Positions 1 through 12,680 are shown, numbered from the stretch's first letter. The stretch is DNA of 64,000 bases from Ailanthus altissimus (GCA_946807835.1 OX327684.1:14966501-15030500); one strand, 5' to 3'. The notes: generated by a model not told the origin, from the letters alone. Numbers and translations are program-made.

Positions 1-2650
1 TAATTTGTCGTTGCTCATAAAATCTACAAGCATCCAAGTAATGGGGTAACAACATAGATAATGGCATGACATGATTCTCAATCACGTCGTCAGCAAATCC
101 CTTGATGCTAGAATCGTAGATCACTATTTACATATGCAAGATGTCTACCTCAGCCGTCACCAAATGCTGTTGATTGTAGTTGACAGGAATATAAACCTAC
201 ATAAAATTCAAATAAGTCTCACAAATAGTACTACAAGTTATAAACAAAAATAATAACATTCACACAAAATATTATATTTTACCTTATTAACCTTAGTTTA
301 CATCCGTGCACCGAGTAAATCTTCTTTAGCGCCTTGGGCATATGCCATCACTCCATGCAATCCCAAAAATGTTGTTTTTGTGTTCTTGATAAAGGAGTCT
401 AAAAGTCTCCGAAAAATACAGGGCCATCGAATAATCAATAAAGATTAAATAAGAAAATATAATTAATTTAATTCAATACTCACAAAGAAATACGATTCCG
501 CAGAAGTGGATAATTGTAGCAATGCATTAGTGTAATAGTTTTGCCTAAGCCAAATCACCTTCAAATACTCATTAATATGCTGCATTAACAAATAATTAAA
601 ATGAGATGAAATTATTGAATATATTTCAACACTTATGATTACCGTCAAATCAATGTGTAAATTTAAATAAATAAAATAAATTTTACTTACAAAGTCATCC
701 AACCAGTTGTGTAGTAATTCTCAAAACCAAGTCGGGTTAGCGTCAAGGCCAGGTAAGATGACTACACCCTCATCCTTGTCCATCCAGGCCTGAAACTCAA
801 CTAAGATGGCCGAGTCTATCTACTGCAATGGATTCGTGTCTGCTTGAGGTTGTACTTTAATTTCAATTTTCGTTTTCTCATATATCCTTTATGAAAATGG
901 ATTTTTATATGGGGTGTGGAAATACCATACAGGTCTATACGGTCTCCAAAACTGACTCACTCCCTTATGTAGGGCAGACAAGATCTCTTGTAGGATTATC
1001 AATCAGTGGCTGGGGCAGTAGGGCATGACCAGTAGCTAAGGTTTGAAAATTATATTGACAGCCTACCGGTGTGTTCTCTCCAAACTAAAATATATGTATA
1101 TATTAAAATAAATCAAACTGCAATTAAGGTAAAGGAAAATTATTGCGATTTTAAATTTATTTTTCTTACCATATTATAGCCTTTGTTCTGTTGGAATGAG
1201 TATGACTGCCTAAAGTACATAAGATCAGTCCGAAGTTGATCAACCCTTATAAAAATTTCATCTCTATCCCTATCCTTGTCCATTCTCTGCAGAAGTGCAG
1301 CTTTAGTACGCTCAAATCTCTTAATCATCTCCTTCCGCAGTTGCTTAATCTGATGTGTTACGTAATGGTCTGCGAATGCACTATGTTCAGACTATAAGAA
1401 ACAAAATCATAGTTAATGACTTATTTAGAAATATATAAAAATTTCTCTTTAGTTAATCACGTAAATAAGTAATATACCGTTGCTCTTGGCACTGGTGCTG
1501 ACATTTTTGGGTTTTTCCCATTCATATCTATCCCCCTCCACATCCATATCATCATCGTTAGGGTCGCTGAAATGGGCATAGGCCCTCGGGTGCTTGTTCT
1601 TGCTCTCGCTATAATCATACATATTTGGTAAGTCTCCAGCATAGTTTTTGCTTAGAATGCCTACATGTCTAACCATTTGCACAACTGCCACTTTCTTCTT
1701 ATGATCTTTTGGTACTAAATTATGATGTATCGAAAGAACCTATAAATATAAAATTAAGTTACACTTAAAACAAAATAAAAGTTATAAACATATATTTTTC
1801 ATTAATATCAACATATACCAAATCCTTCCCTAATATTGTATTCTTAACGTCATCGAACCGTGGAGTCCCTCAAGTCGTCTAATTCAAAATACGAGGGAAG
1901 CGATCACTATAATGAATACCAAAAACCTCTTTACACACTAAAATTACCTCGAAAATCCATACCTAATATAATTATTTTTAAAATATAAGTTTGACGTATA
2001 CAAAAATAAATAAATAAATAAGATTAAAAAGTTAAGTACAAAAAAATTATGACGTATCAGAAATGCGTGCAAAAATTCATACACGTTGTAACTCTCAAAC
2101 TTACTCTGTGCAAACCTTTTTCTAATTTATTTTTTCAACTTTTTAGAATGCGACTTTTTTAAGTGAGTTATAAAGCACGGTCCATGCACTATTGCCCTAT
2201 GGATACTTACTAAACTCATCAAGGTAGTCCACTAAACATAGTATAAAATTTTGAATCCCACTACGCTCGTCACGTGGGATCAAAACACGATGCACAAAAT
2301 AACATAAACTCAATTTTACTGCATCTTCATCGTCCATGTCCTTCAAATTCAGACGTCCGTACCATTTATCAAGAAATATGTACGATAATTTTTTTACTCC
2401 TAAAAAATATATATCCCATAATCGAGTGCCTAATTTCCTATTCAGCTGCTGGGCAGAAGGGTAAACTCACATTTGTAGTTCGGTGATTAGTACAAATTCT
2501 TGCCGGCTAAATCAGATGCGTTTTCTCCCTATGTAAAATCACATCTCATCTTCTAAATTAGAGGTATGCACCTCACGCAACAATAACTCGTGACTAAAAT
2601 ATCAGAGAATGTTAAATCTGACATATTTAAGAAATGTCTCATACACGTTT
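1..2650 (-). pseudogene. Decayed DUF1985-Ulp1 protease transposon gene (partial)
   Basis: Read on the minus strand, separate segments give a coherent order of domains. About 2600-2150 translates as a DUF1985-type domain (stretches such as YPSAQQLNRKLGTRLWD and YIFLDKWYGRLNLKDMDDED), with stops near 2480 and 2200. About 1960-1830 continues it (FPRILN, then TPRFDDVKNTILGKDLVYV). About 1690-1140 holds a polar acidic/charged linker. About 960-700 reads DSAILVEFQAWMDKDEGVV and then ELLHNWLDDF next to a GTAAGT donor. A probable last exon starts at 196 after an AG acceptor and reads YIPVNYNQQHLVTAEVDIL, then IYDSS. This resembles the His and Asp strands of a Ulp1 (C48) SUMO-protease fold, with Leu after the His where Trp is usual and one stop between the motifs. 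The catalytic Cys would lie left of the window. The DUF1985-plus-Ulp1 pairing is known from plant transposons, including Mutator-like elements. In-frame stops in several segments argue for a dead copy. Confidence 0.6.
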
Positions 2651-3257
2651 GCCTAAATAATATTTTTTGATTTTCTGTCAATTTTTTTTTATACAATTTA
2701 GACCTCACATCTTCGCATAAACTGTCACTGATTCACGAAAAAATATATCCTCTGGAAGTCTATATTTTTTCAATACATTATCTTTCCTGTAACAATTAAG
2801 AAAATAAACAAAATTAATAAATTAATATTAGTGAAAATAATAACAAGCATACATATATTTTAAATAACATACAATATGATTTACCAAAAAAAATTCACAA
2901 ACAATTAATTTAACAAACATAAAAGAGAAAGAGAAATTAATTATTAACATATTAATCAACATATTATAATAATTAATTATATATTAAAATAAAAATAATC
3001 ATATAAATTATAATTACGAAAGGTGCTCATTAAATAATAAATAATGTTACAAACCAAAATTAATAAGTCATTTAATCAATTTATTAATTAATGTTAATTA
3101 ATTTGCTGAATAGATCAATTCCTTCTAAATTAGATTTTATTTAATTTAAATAAAATTATATTTAATTTTAAAATTAAAAAAAGAATTTAATTTAATATAT
3201 TTAATTTAAATAACAATAAATTTAATTTATTTCATTTAAATAAAATTAAATTAAATT
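2651..3257. other. AT-rich DNA upstream of the Ulp1-type gene
   Basis: Very AT-rich with short ATTAATTA and TTTAAT runs. No open frame, RNA gene or clear repeat boundary is visible. Confidence 0.5.
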
Positions 3258-3271
3258 TTAAAAAATAATAT

Positions 3272-3535
3272 TTTGCGCCACGTGGCAGCCTATACAGGTG
3301 CCACGTGGTGCAACAGTGCAACATTGTGAATGTTGCGTTCGTGATGCTGCACTATGATGCACCTTAAGGGCACATCTCGAGAGCCCACCGCGGGCTCGCA
3401 TTATCCCTAGATGCGCCCTTAAGGCACTCAGGGCCATCTCGGGCCCGTGGTGTACTCCTAAGATGCGGGCCCGAGATTGGCTTTCAATGCAACAACGGTC
3501 AGCCGCCGCTCCGGCTGCCGTCCGCATTGATACAT
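3272..3535. promoter_or_regulatory. GC-rich island with two G-box (CACGTG) sites
   Basis: An abrupt GC-rich block in AT-rich DNA. Two CCACGTGG palindromes (near 3279 and 3301) lie about 22 bases apart, a binding core for bZIP/bHLH factors, followed by GC-rich segments with GGGCCC. An open frame on the minus strand spans the block but looks like composition, not a gene. It sits about 0.6 kb upstream of the minus-strand Ulp1-type gene and could be its old promoter or terminal region. Function is inferred. Confidence 0.3.
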
Positions 3536-3539
3536 TACA

Positions 3540-5380
3540 CTCAAAACTCTAATTTTTTTTATCCATTTTCAACGTTTCTTACACTATTCTAACCCATTTT
3601 TCACATATAATTTTATAATTTCACTTATTTCTAGTTTCAAATGCAAATTTTAATAAATTTTTATCATTTTTTTTAAAACATTTAAAATTTTCTAAAAGTT
3701 TAAAAAACTTACCAAAAACTGCCTATTTTAAATAAAGTGAAAAATATATTGTATAAGCTCCGATCTATGCAATGATAACTTCAAAATTTTTGATCTAAAG
3801 TAATTTGTGAAACTTCAAATTTTTTTGTGATTTTCGGTAGAGAGTGTGAAAATAGCTTGCATTTTTTTATTTTTGGGTAAAAGTGTTCATAAATGAAAAT
3901 TTTGATTAATAAAATATAATCAATTTATATTTGATTAAAAAAATAATAAAAAATTATGAGAGCTATTTATAAAACTTTCACAGGAAACATTATCTTTTTT
4001 TTTTAGAATTCAAGAAGCCTTTTAAAAATTATTTCAACTTATCGAAATATTTTATAAACTCTCTTTTTAATAAATTTTTGTTATTAAAATATTTTTAAAA
4101 CAAATTATTATTATGGACGAAATCTTATACTTAATATAAAACTAAAATAATTTTTTTTTCCACTGCAACTATGTTTAAAATCTGAACTCATATATAAAAC
4201 ACAATAAACGTACACTAATATGCTTTAATTTTTGTTTTTATCTAATATTTACCATTATTTACATAACTAATAAATGATAATGGTACATATTAATTTTTTT
4301 TAAAAGAAAAAAAACCAGCCCTTAATCTTCTCCAACATAGAACAGATCTAAACAACTCTCCGTTACAATCTCAAATCCGTCAAACCTTAATCGATTATTC
4401 TGAAATTTTGAAAGTTAAAATTATCAATTTATAAAAAAAAAAAAACAATTTCATTTTAGATAGAGTTCACATAACTATTAATACTGAATTGGGAAAAAAA
4501 TGAGGAAGGCGGTATGACGTGGTGTTCGTAGCCAAGAGACCCACCACCTTGCCGTCAAATCTTGTTTGTTGTTTTCAGTTTTACTACACAAATAGAAATT
4601 CATCGGTGAAGAAGAAGAATATAAAGAGGATGAGACAATAAAGGAAAAGTAATGACAAAAGTTAATTGCCTCTACAATTTTTGTTTGTGTTTTACCTATA
4701 TAACTTTTTTTCTTTTAACTTAATTGTGAATTAGGGTTACTATTAAATCTAAATTCTCAATATAACTTTACTAATTATAGAAAAAAATTACTCAAATAAA
4801 ATTCAGATTTTTAAAGTTTCATTAAAAAAAATTATTGAAGAAGTTGATTCATAGAGCATTGTGCTTGAATTATCCCAACCTTTTGTTAAAAAACCTAAAA
4901 CATACCAAGTTACCAAAAACACCCATCTCCTCAAATTTCATTTGCCAAAGAATTTCCGATGACATTTGTCTTCTCTTCTTTGGCAGTCTAGAACTTTAAA
5001 TCCACCCCAATTCATTTCTTTTCCTCTAGCACGAGTTCAAGAACGTAAAAAGCTAAAAGAAAAGAACTACATAAAATTGGAACCATAAATAGTTACATGG
5101 GGCTCGATCTCTAATAGAATCTCTTCATTTCCATGTAGTTTCCGAGTACTCACCCTTGACATGAATTCTAAAGTATTAATGTATTAACAAAATTCATCTC
5201 AGGCGACAAGTTCTTTTCATGTGTGCAAAAATATGCAATAACATTGGTCTGGAGTCGATCATCACTATCTGTAACAGTTAAAAGGTGCACAATCTCTTTT
5301 CTAAAGAAGATTGAGAGTAGTGGGAATCTCTTTTTTGGTTTCTTTTCTAAAAGCAATCCATGCACACTGCGGCAATTTAA
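3540..5380. other. Intergenic AT-rich DNA, no gene seen
   Basis: Poly-A and poly-T tracts and scattered short frames only. A moderately GC-rich patch near 4510-4570 carries no convincing coding signal. The right part would hold distal promoter of the PLAT-domain gene. Confidence 0.5.
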
Positions 5381-5383
5381 CTT

Positions 5384-5431
5384 TATATAATAGAATCTAA
5401 TCTAAGAAAGCTGCAATAACTTTACTATAAA
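5384..5431 (+). promoter_or_regulatory. Candidate TATA elements for the PLAT-domain gene
   Basis: Two TATA-like motifs precede the gene: TATATAA near 5385 and TATAAA near 5426. Initiation about 30 bases downstream of either would give a short leader before the ATG at 5486. The second would place the in-frame upstream ATG at 5435 outside the mRNA, which supports the 5486 start. Confidence 0.35.
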
Positions 5432-5485
5432 TGTATGAAACACAAAAGAAAATTACAGCCAAGAGAGACAGTGTTAAAATTTCCA

Positions 5486-6025
5486 ATGAAGAGAGCAAAC
5501 ACTTTGATCATTTTCACTCTATGCATCAATATCATCATTTCTCCAGTAGCAAAAGCAAACCAACCCACCAACCATGCCAGCCAAATTTCCCAAGGAAACT
5601 GCACTTACTCAATACAGATTGAGACAACCTGTGCACCTTCAGCTGAAACCACAGATCACATCAGTGTTAGATTCAGTGATTCAGCTGGGAATTTGATCAT
5701 AGCGAAGCATTTGAAGAACCCCAAGGTGCTATACGGTCCAAAAAATGGTGGGTTCCAAAGATGCAGCATCAACAGCTTTGAAGCAAGTGGAGCATGCTTG
5801 AAGCAAAGGGTTTGCGCTTTGTATCTTAAAAGGGTTGGATCAGATGAATGGAGGCCAGGTTGGGTTAAGGTTCTTCATCAAGAAGAAAGCGGGAGAGCAG
5901 TGCCAGTATCTTACACATTCTATTTCAGAACTTTTGTGCCTGAAAATGTGTGGTATGGCTTTGATTATTGCCATTCTAACGAGGGGTTTTTGCCTCGTAT
6001 TGCCACGTCTGTTAGGAAGAACTAG
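5486..6025 (+). CDS. Secreted PLAT/LH2-domain protein, ATS3-like
   Basis: 179-residue protein resembling plant embryo-specific protein 3 (ATS3), whose fold is a PLAT/LH2 beta-sandwich found in secreted or ER-linked stress and seed proteins. Residues 1-24 form a signal peptide: basic MKR, then a hydrophobic stretch (LIIFTLCINIII), with likely cleavage after VAKA. The mature chain has six Cys (NCTY, TTCAP, RCSI, GACLK, RVCA, YCHS), enough for three disulfides, and one N-glycosylation sequon at NCT. The PLAT core runs from about residue 39 to 155 and includes DHISVRFSDSAGN and the Trp-rich EWRPGWVKV. An upstream in-frame ATG at 5435 adds 17 basic residues and would bury the signal peptide, so 5486 is preferred. 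No intron interrupts the frame. The exact role is unknown; family members are linked to seed development and abiotic stress. Confidence 0.82.
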   Translation: MKRANTLIIFTLCINIIISPVAKANQPTNHASQISQGNCTYSIQIETTCAPSAETTDHISVRFSDSAGNLIIAKHLKNPKVLYGPKNGGFQRCSINSFEASGACLKQRVCALYLKRVGSDEWRPGWVKVLHQEESGRAVPVSYTFYFRTFVPENVWYGFDYCHSNEGFLPRIATSVRKN

Positions 6026-6726
6026 TCTCGACTCTTAATTTATGCATGTTAGCAACGAGATTTATAGTATCGGTTGAATATTAACAAGCCTTCTGAATAT
6101 TTTCTTACCTTGTGTGTTTTAAAAGATTATATTAAGAAAGATCTTTATTTATCTAAAAAGACAAAAAAAAAAAAAAATCTTTATATTTTGAATCTCAAGT
6201 GCTCCTAGTGCTTTGCTCAATGTCCATTTGATTTTTGTAGTGTATATATGCACTTTTTCATGGTTATATATAAAACAAAAATGGAAAGTAAGATAATATA
6301 CAATACAAGAAAACTAAATTTAAGCAGTTCACTCTTGCAATTCCCAGAAATAAACAGAATTTACAAGATGGCGCAATGTTATTTGCCAGTTGGCAAACTC
6401 ATACCAAGTTCAATTAACCAAACATTATCAGAGCGAAAGAGAGCGGTGAGAAAAAAACATGTTACGGAAAAACTCCAAAAATAGATTCCAGAGATAAGAA
6501 CAATTGCAAACTTTCTTTTTCTTCTTTGGTCATATCAGAGTAACCGAATACGAACAAAAATAAGAACTGCTATGTTACAAAAGAATTATGGTGTAATCTT
6601 TTTCACTTCCTGTTAATCATATTTTTTAGGATTAAAGAAAAAAAAGGGCACTTCAAGAACACATTCAAAGGTACAGGACTATAAACATTGTGTGCCCGAA
6701 TACAAAACACCATCAATCAGGGAAAA
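6026..6726. other. Convergent intergenic region with 3' UTRs
   Basis: The PLAT-domain gene (plus) and the coiled-coil gene (minus) converge here. AT-rich, with a run of A near 6162. It should hold both 3' untranslated regions; no further gene is visible. Confidence 0.5.
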
Positions 6727-9700
6727 TCATTCCAGAAGAAATTCTTGCATAGAATCTGGGCTGGCAAGGAGATCCAAACGTTTATTGCCTAGGGTGTCTT
6801 TTAGTATTGTAATTTGACCTTCTTTCAGAAGTATGTCCTCATCCAAGGCCTCTATCTTCTTCTTCAATACATTAGCCTCCAAATTCAATAGCATATTTTT
6901 TTCACTGTATTGCTTCACTTCTTCCCACATCCTGTCTCTCTCCTCCGAGACCTTAGGCAATATCCCCTTCATAATTTTTAATTCCTTTAAGGAATCTTGA
7001 AGGTCTCTTTGGAGCTGGCTTATGTTCTCATCCTTCTTCAACATCTGTCAAAAACAAATGAATTTCGTAATTACACAAAGAAGATTTCAATTATTACTGA
7101 AGACATTTTCGAACTGAAAATACATGTGCTACAAAATTTGCTGAAGGCTACACAAGGATTCTATCATTTCTATCAGGAAAAATAGCTCTAACAAGTTAAA
7201 ACCATCTGGCTTCATAAATGCGTTATTAAGAGAAAAGTGACTGGCTTATGGATTCTACACATCCCTGCCAATCTTTAGTACCGCTGAATTAACCTACTAT
7301 TACATTTACATTCCACACATCTGACCCGACTTTATGCCAGTTTCATTAGCCTACTTCATACCATAACCTCTGGTTAAAGTTGTGCCCCACTCTGGTCATG
7401 TCCAGAAATACCTATGAGTAAATCTAACAACGCAAAATAAGTTAAGTCAAGGAGAACATGCACATCAGTAATGTTGAACTTCAAGTTTCAGTAGAAAAAT
7501 GATGCTAAAAGGTTACCTGAAGTTCAAGATCTTTCAACTTATGGGTGACACAGGAGAGGTTGTCCATGGCATTTTGGACTTCACATCTGAGAATGTCATT
7601 ACCTCTCACTGCTGTTGCCAGTTCAGCTTGCAACTGCTCAGCTTCCAGCTCTTTAGAATACAGCTTCTCTCGTAATAGACTTGTTAATAAAGTTTCTGCT
7701 TTGAGTTCAGATTTCATAATTTCCTATTCAAGGAAACTTTATTAACATATAAATACATTATGAAATAGAATGCAAGTTCAACTTAAATGAACATATTTTA
7801 AGGTAATAAAAGAAGCAAAAATTTATATCAGCATCCTTGATTCAAGAAAATCAGCTTTGAAGACAGATTTTTAGATTTCAAACAAAACTTACCCCTGCTG
7901 TTTGACCATTTAGCTTCCCAGACGCATCAGCATCCATGAAAAATGACTGAGAATTTGAAGCAACCAGACTGGACTTCTCATGAAGCAACCCAGAAATAGT
8001 CTGCAAACTCCTTGTTAGGCTTTCAATTCCACGCTTAAAGCCCTGAACCTTCACGTCAGATTCAACAATGAATTGTCCATCTAAGCCATTCTTGATAAAT
8101 TCTACTCCCTGCTTGGTTTCTGGAAGTTGGCCAGCTTTCCACTTGATAAACTCCAGCAGCTGAGAACATAATTGGGTGCTCTCATTTAGCATTGTTAGCG
8201 CTTCATTTTGCAAGCAGCATGTTCGGCTCCACAGTTCCTTATCTAGCTTAATGGTTAAAGTGGCACTTTCTTTTCCATTGCCTTTCAAGCGATTTAATAA
8301 ACTTATATTCTCATGCCTAAGAGAATCAACTTCCACCCTATAAGATTCAACTTCCCTTCGCAATGACAGTTCTATTCCTGTCAACCTCATTTGCTCCATT
8401 TGCAACACAGCCACATGCTTATCAAACTTCTGCTTCCCAATTTCATCATTAAATCCGTCTCGCAATCCAGCAATTGTCTTCTCTTGTTCACTGCATGTTC
8501 TCAGCAATCTCGTAATTGATTTTTGTAAATCCTTGCACTCCGTCTCCTTCTCTTCAAAACTCCTTTTAACACAATCTAGATCTTCTTCTACTGCTCTATA
8601 CTTTTCTCTCAACTTAGAAAGATTTTGTCTCAGATCTTGATTCTCTTCACTATACTCTTCAACCCTTTTGGTCAGATCCTTAAGTAGTTGCTCTGAATAT
8701 GTTATCATGCTTCTGCTCTCTGCTTCCCTCTCATTAAAAGAAGAGACTTCCCTCTGGAGGGAGACATTTTGCTCTGCAAGCTCTCTAACCCGCTCCCGCA
8801 GTCTCTTCTCTTCCATCTGATATTTCTCAAGCTTAAAAGACCAGTCACTTGACCTTCTGTCTAACTCCTTCTCCAATCCCGATTGCAACTCAATCTTTTC
8901 CCTTTCTAGTCTTCTTGTTCTTGACTCCAATTCTGCCTTTGCCAACCTAAGTTCTTCCTTCGCTGAAGTCCTTTCTGCAATTCTAGACCGTAGAAGACCA
9001 GAAACCTCAAGTGCCAAATTCAACTTCTCCTCACTCAGATTTCTAATGGTTCGAATCAATGTTGGCATATCAAATGCACTATCACAAAGAAAAGTTTCAT
9101 GCTCAAGTTCTTCAGAAAGAACCATGACCCTCTCCTCAGCCTCTTTAGATCTTTTTCGCAATTCTACTTCTGCATCCTCTTCTGTTTCAGCTGAGTTCAA
9201 ACCTCCACGATGATCCCCAAAGAAACAGTTTTGCTTTGGCAGGCCTGACAAATCATCTTTCTCATATTCATTAACATTTTCATAAGGATCTTCCAATGAA
9301 TAACTTTTACGAGCAGCCACTTCTGAATTTGACTCGGAACATCTATCTGTGGAATCACAATAGATATCTTCAATAGTGATGGGTATATCATGGTCAAATT
9401 CCTTTAAACTTGACCTAGGGAGAACATGAGTCTGGGATAGTCTCTCAACCACATTCTTTGCAAGACTGCGAGGAGATTCATGGCCAAATCCACTCTCCAC
9501 CCAACCTCTAGATGAGAAATGGCGACGGGAACCTTTAGCTTCCCTAAATGAATGAGACTTTGGTTTATTTTTGACACTGTCTGTTGGTGAAGTGGGGGCT
9601 GTATGCTGAACTTGTGGCAGGAGCCTTCCACCATAATTTCCATTCATGTTTCTGTTATAATTTCTCTGAGAACTGTTTGTGGGCCTGCTCCTTTCCTGCT

Positions 9701-10417
9701 GCTGTTCTCCAACGATGTAGCGGTCCAAAACTTTAGTTGAGACATTGCTAGAGGAAAAAGAACTTCCAGATGAATCATGGTGAGTTCTAGATGAACCAGA
9801 CGAACATGGCCTCTCAAATCCATGTGTATTTGGTATAGATGCCACCTCAAATTTTTTTTCCCTGGATTGCTTCTCAGGAGTAAGAGCCCTGCTTCGCCTA
9901 GCAAAATGGACCAAATGAGTCTCAGGAACTTATTTCAATAAAAATTGGCAAACAAAAGCTATGTACTTAATGTTTGTATTGGTTTTCTAAGATGAGACTC
10001 TTATCAACATATTTGCTGTTAGGATAGACCTAATCAAATGCCTTACCGAGATGAATCGTTGTCTTGCTGATATAGAGTGCTATTGGTACTACTAGCATGA
10101 GATCTACTTTGATCACCTGAGCAAGAAAAATTCCTTTGCCCCAGCCCATCTGCAAGAAATGCAGCTGATGACAATGAGCGACTCCTTCTAAGACCCAAAT
10201 TGGTACCGCAGCCCTGGTTATCAGATAATTGCTTCCTTGACTTAGAAAACAGGCCCTTGGGACTACGGAAACTATGCTCAGACTTGTCACCAGCTTGATG
10301 GTTTACCCCACTTCCCAGTGGGTTCTCCCAGTACGCTTGCTTCTCGGTTGTTGGTGGGGAAACTGAATTGTTGTTTCCATTGTTAGAGGAAGATCTGAAA
10401 AAGAATAGCTTCTTCAT
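6727..10417 (-). CDS. Plant-specific 966-residue coiled-coil protein, four exons
   Basis: Exons 10417-10047, 9897-7893, 7723-7517 and 7044-6727 join in frame across three GT-AG introns of 149, 169 and 472 bases, giving 967 codons including TGA. Donors are GTAAGG, GTAAGT and GTAACC. The start MKKLFFFRSSS is typical of a plant family described only as coiled-coil, myosin-like or CAP-Gly-linker-like; I believe Arabidopsis At2g39300 and At3g55060 belong here, from memory. Residues 1 to about 355 are Ser/Arg/Asn-rich and probably disordered, with GLRRSRSLSSAAFL conserved in type. From about 360 to 700 the chain is heptad-rich coiled coil (Glu, Lys, Leu, Arg), then a weaker segment, then further coil to the C-terminus. 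No catalytic motif, signal peptide or membrane span is visible. A cytoskeletal or scaffolding role is inference from the coiled coil. Confidence 0.85.
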
Positions 10418-12680
10418 CTGTAATCTTCAAAAGCAACTGCTAGCTATAGCTCATGAAGATATCAAGTTCTCTCAATCTTGTTCTGTTATAATAACTCTGA
10501 AAATGATGGTCTCACTACCTGAAATTAAAATATGCAACCAAATGAGTTCAGATATAATGAAAAAGGACTTTAACACATTCAAACATGTGAAGATCACTTG
10601 AGAGAAGGGAGGGACATGTAAAAGGCAAATGAAAGAAAAATAGATTTTAGTTCAGAAACAAGTACATACAGCTCATACCAAGTTCATTACATTGAGTTTA
10701 AAAGTTCTAATAATCAAATGACAAGGAAGATGCAACAGTGCTACAATAATCATGAAAGAAACCTGAAGAACTTTAAGGAATCCAACAGAGAATCAAGTTG
10801 CATTAATATCTATCTTAAAAGAAGAAAACCCCACAAAGTAAAGTCATATTATGACTTCTTCGTGTGACTCAAAATTTCAAAGCCAAGAACAAGTGAAATC
10901 TTTGCCCAAAGCTATCATCCTAATACTTGTGACTAATAAACTGTGTAATAAACTGAAGAAAATAAAATCATTTAAAAATGAATACACACCGCCTGAAGAA
11001 ACAAAACTAAGAGTCGCTTATTTCTAATGACAAAACTCATATGATTAAAATTACAATACCACAAGAAAAAAAAAATGCATACATAGAGTACACGTTAGAG
11101 TTCTCTCCAGTCCTAGAGGAACAGTAAGGTTTATTTGGGTTCCTTACATATACAATCTTATATTTGACCAGTAAAAGCATAAAATCCATAGTCAAGAAGC
11201 TGTTCATATCCCTTCTTTTAAAAAACAAAAGGAAAAGAACCATGAATCAGCATCCTGTACCAAAAATGTAATATAAATTGATAAACAAAAGACCGACTCA
11301 ATGTACTTTCTATGAGAAAACTATTTTCTTCAAGTTTTTCTTTCTTAAAAAAAAAGAAGAAAAGAAAAAGAAAAAGAAGGGAATCTAGTTTCATTTTACA
11401 AAATAATAATACTAACAATTCAAAAACAGAGCAAAGATTTCAGAGACGTGATGGCTTTAACAACTCTTCTCTCTGTCCCAGCAACGAGTTCAACAAATAG
11501 ACTAACCGTATGACATTAAAATATTAAAAAATAATAATAACTAAACCAATAGAAATAAAAAATACGTTTTAAAACATGTATGTCAGAGCTTCTGTTCTGA
11601 TCTAATCTTTACGCAGAACCTAAAAAGATTAACTTCTGAGTAAAGAGTCTAAAGACCATATTGCCCTCACCGTTTTCATCAGTTTCTTAAACCCTAAAAA
11701 CCCCTTTTCTTGATCAGTATGAAGCCAATAATCAATAGAAGAAATTGAAACATTTCAACAACAATCTGACACAACAAAAAGGGGAAAAGATCTAATTATC
11801 ACAAACTTTTTAGTATTCAACACCAAATCGAGACAAGAGAAACAGGAAAAGAATAAACATCGATTCATTCAATTTAAAGTAATTCTAATTAAAAAAAAAT
11901 TAAATGGATCTTTGTTTGGCTAAGAGAAAGTGAATAAAAAGAAAAGAAAATTGAAATAGTTTTGCTTCAAATTTCAATTAATTTCGAGAAGGAAAAAGAC
12001 AAATACCTAACTATCTGTTTGGTTGCTTAGAAACTAGATAAAAAGAAAAGCCAAAGATAAGAAAATCTAATTTATTTGCTTTTAAAGAAATGACTTTAAG
12101 TGAATAAAAATAGAAGAAATAGACAATTGACAAAGTTAAGATAACTCTACAACAAGATTCTGAAAATACCAAAGCGTGAGCATTCAACTTTTCTTTTACT
12201 TTCCGTTACCACAAAATTTTCTCGGCAACCAAACAGACTAAAGGGGAAGAGAGAGAGAAATTCACATGCTTTCTACTCTGTTTTCTTCTCAAACGGTCAA
12301 AAACAAATTTGCTTAACTACTCTCTTGTAAAATTAAACAAAATAAATCAAAAGTAATTAAAGAATTACATCATTTTTAAAAAATTCAAAATTATAGAATT
12401 ATTAACTTGCCATAACGGTTAGGTACTCAGATACGCATTTTAAAGAAATTCAAAATTTAAACAGAAAAAGAACAAAGAGTTAATTAAAATCCAACTCATG
12501 AAACCGAAATTCAAGGGAAATGATATTAATTAATTAATTAAAGAGAGAGAGCGAGAGTGAGATAATCTTACTTAGTCGTTGGTTTAACGGCGTCAAAGGC
12601 CGGCGTCTAGAACCTCTAAATTTGGCTTCCTGAAGGTGGAAATGAAGGTGACGGGGAATATGCTGCCGTCAAGTGGAATT
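10418..12680 (-). promoter_or_regulatory. 5' leader of the coiled-coil gene with a ~2 kb leader intron
   Basis: On the minus strand a donor GTAAGA at 12571 and an acceptor TTTAATTTCAG ending at 10519 would define an intron of about 2.05 kb. This leaves a short leader exon 10518-10418 before the ATG at 10417; a second possible acceptor, ATTACAG, abuts the ATG. The presumed first exon, about 12680-12572, is more GC-rich than its surroundings (GCCGGC, GACGCCG). Long leader introns can raise expression in plants. The intron contains poly-A and AAGAAA-rich runs near 11340-11390 and no gene. Confidence 0.45.

Noticed and set aside
3258..3527. 89-codon Arg/Ala-rich minus-strand protein
   Set aside because: Covers a GC-rich island with G-boxes; no domain, and the start and end follow the composition change.
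9197..9904. Minus-strand frames of 66-86 codons inside exon 2 of the coiled-coil gene
   Set aside because: They are other-frame shadows of a well-supported exon.
10030..10290. Second minus-strand frame over exon 1
   Set aside because: The MKKLFFFRSSS frame joins the downstream exons in phase; this one does not.
11037..11500. Short frames rich in Phe or Lys near 11.0-11.5 kb
   Set aside because: They lie in the proposed leader intron over poly-A and AAGAAA runs.
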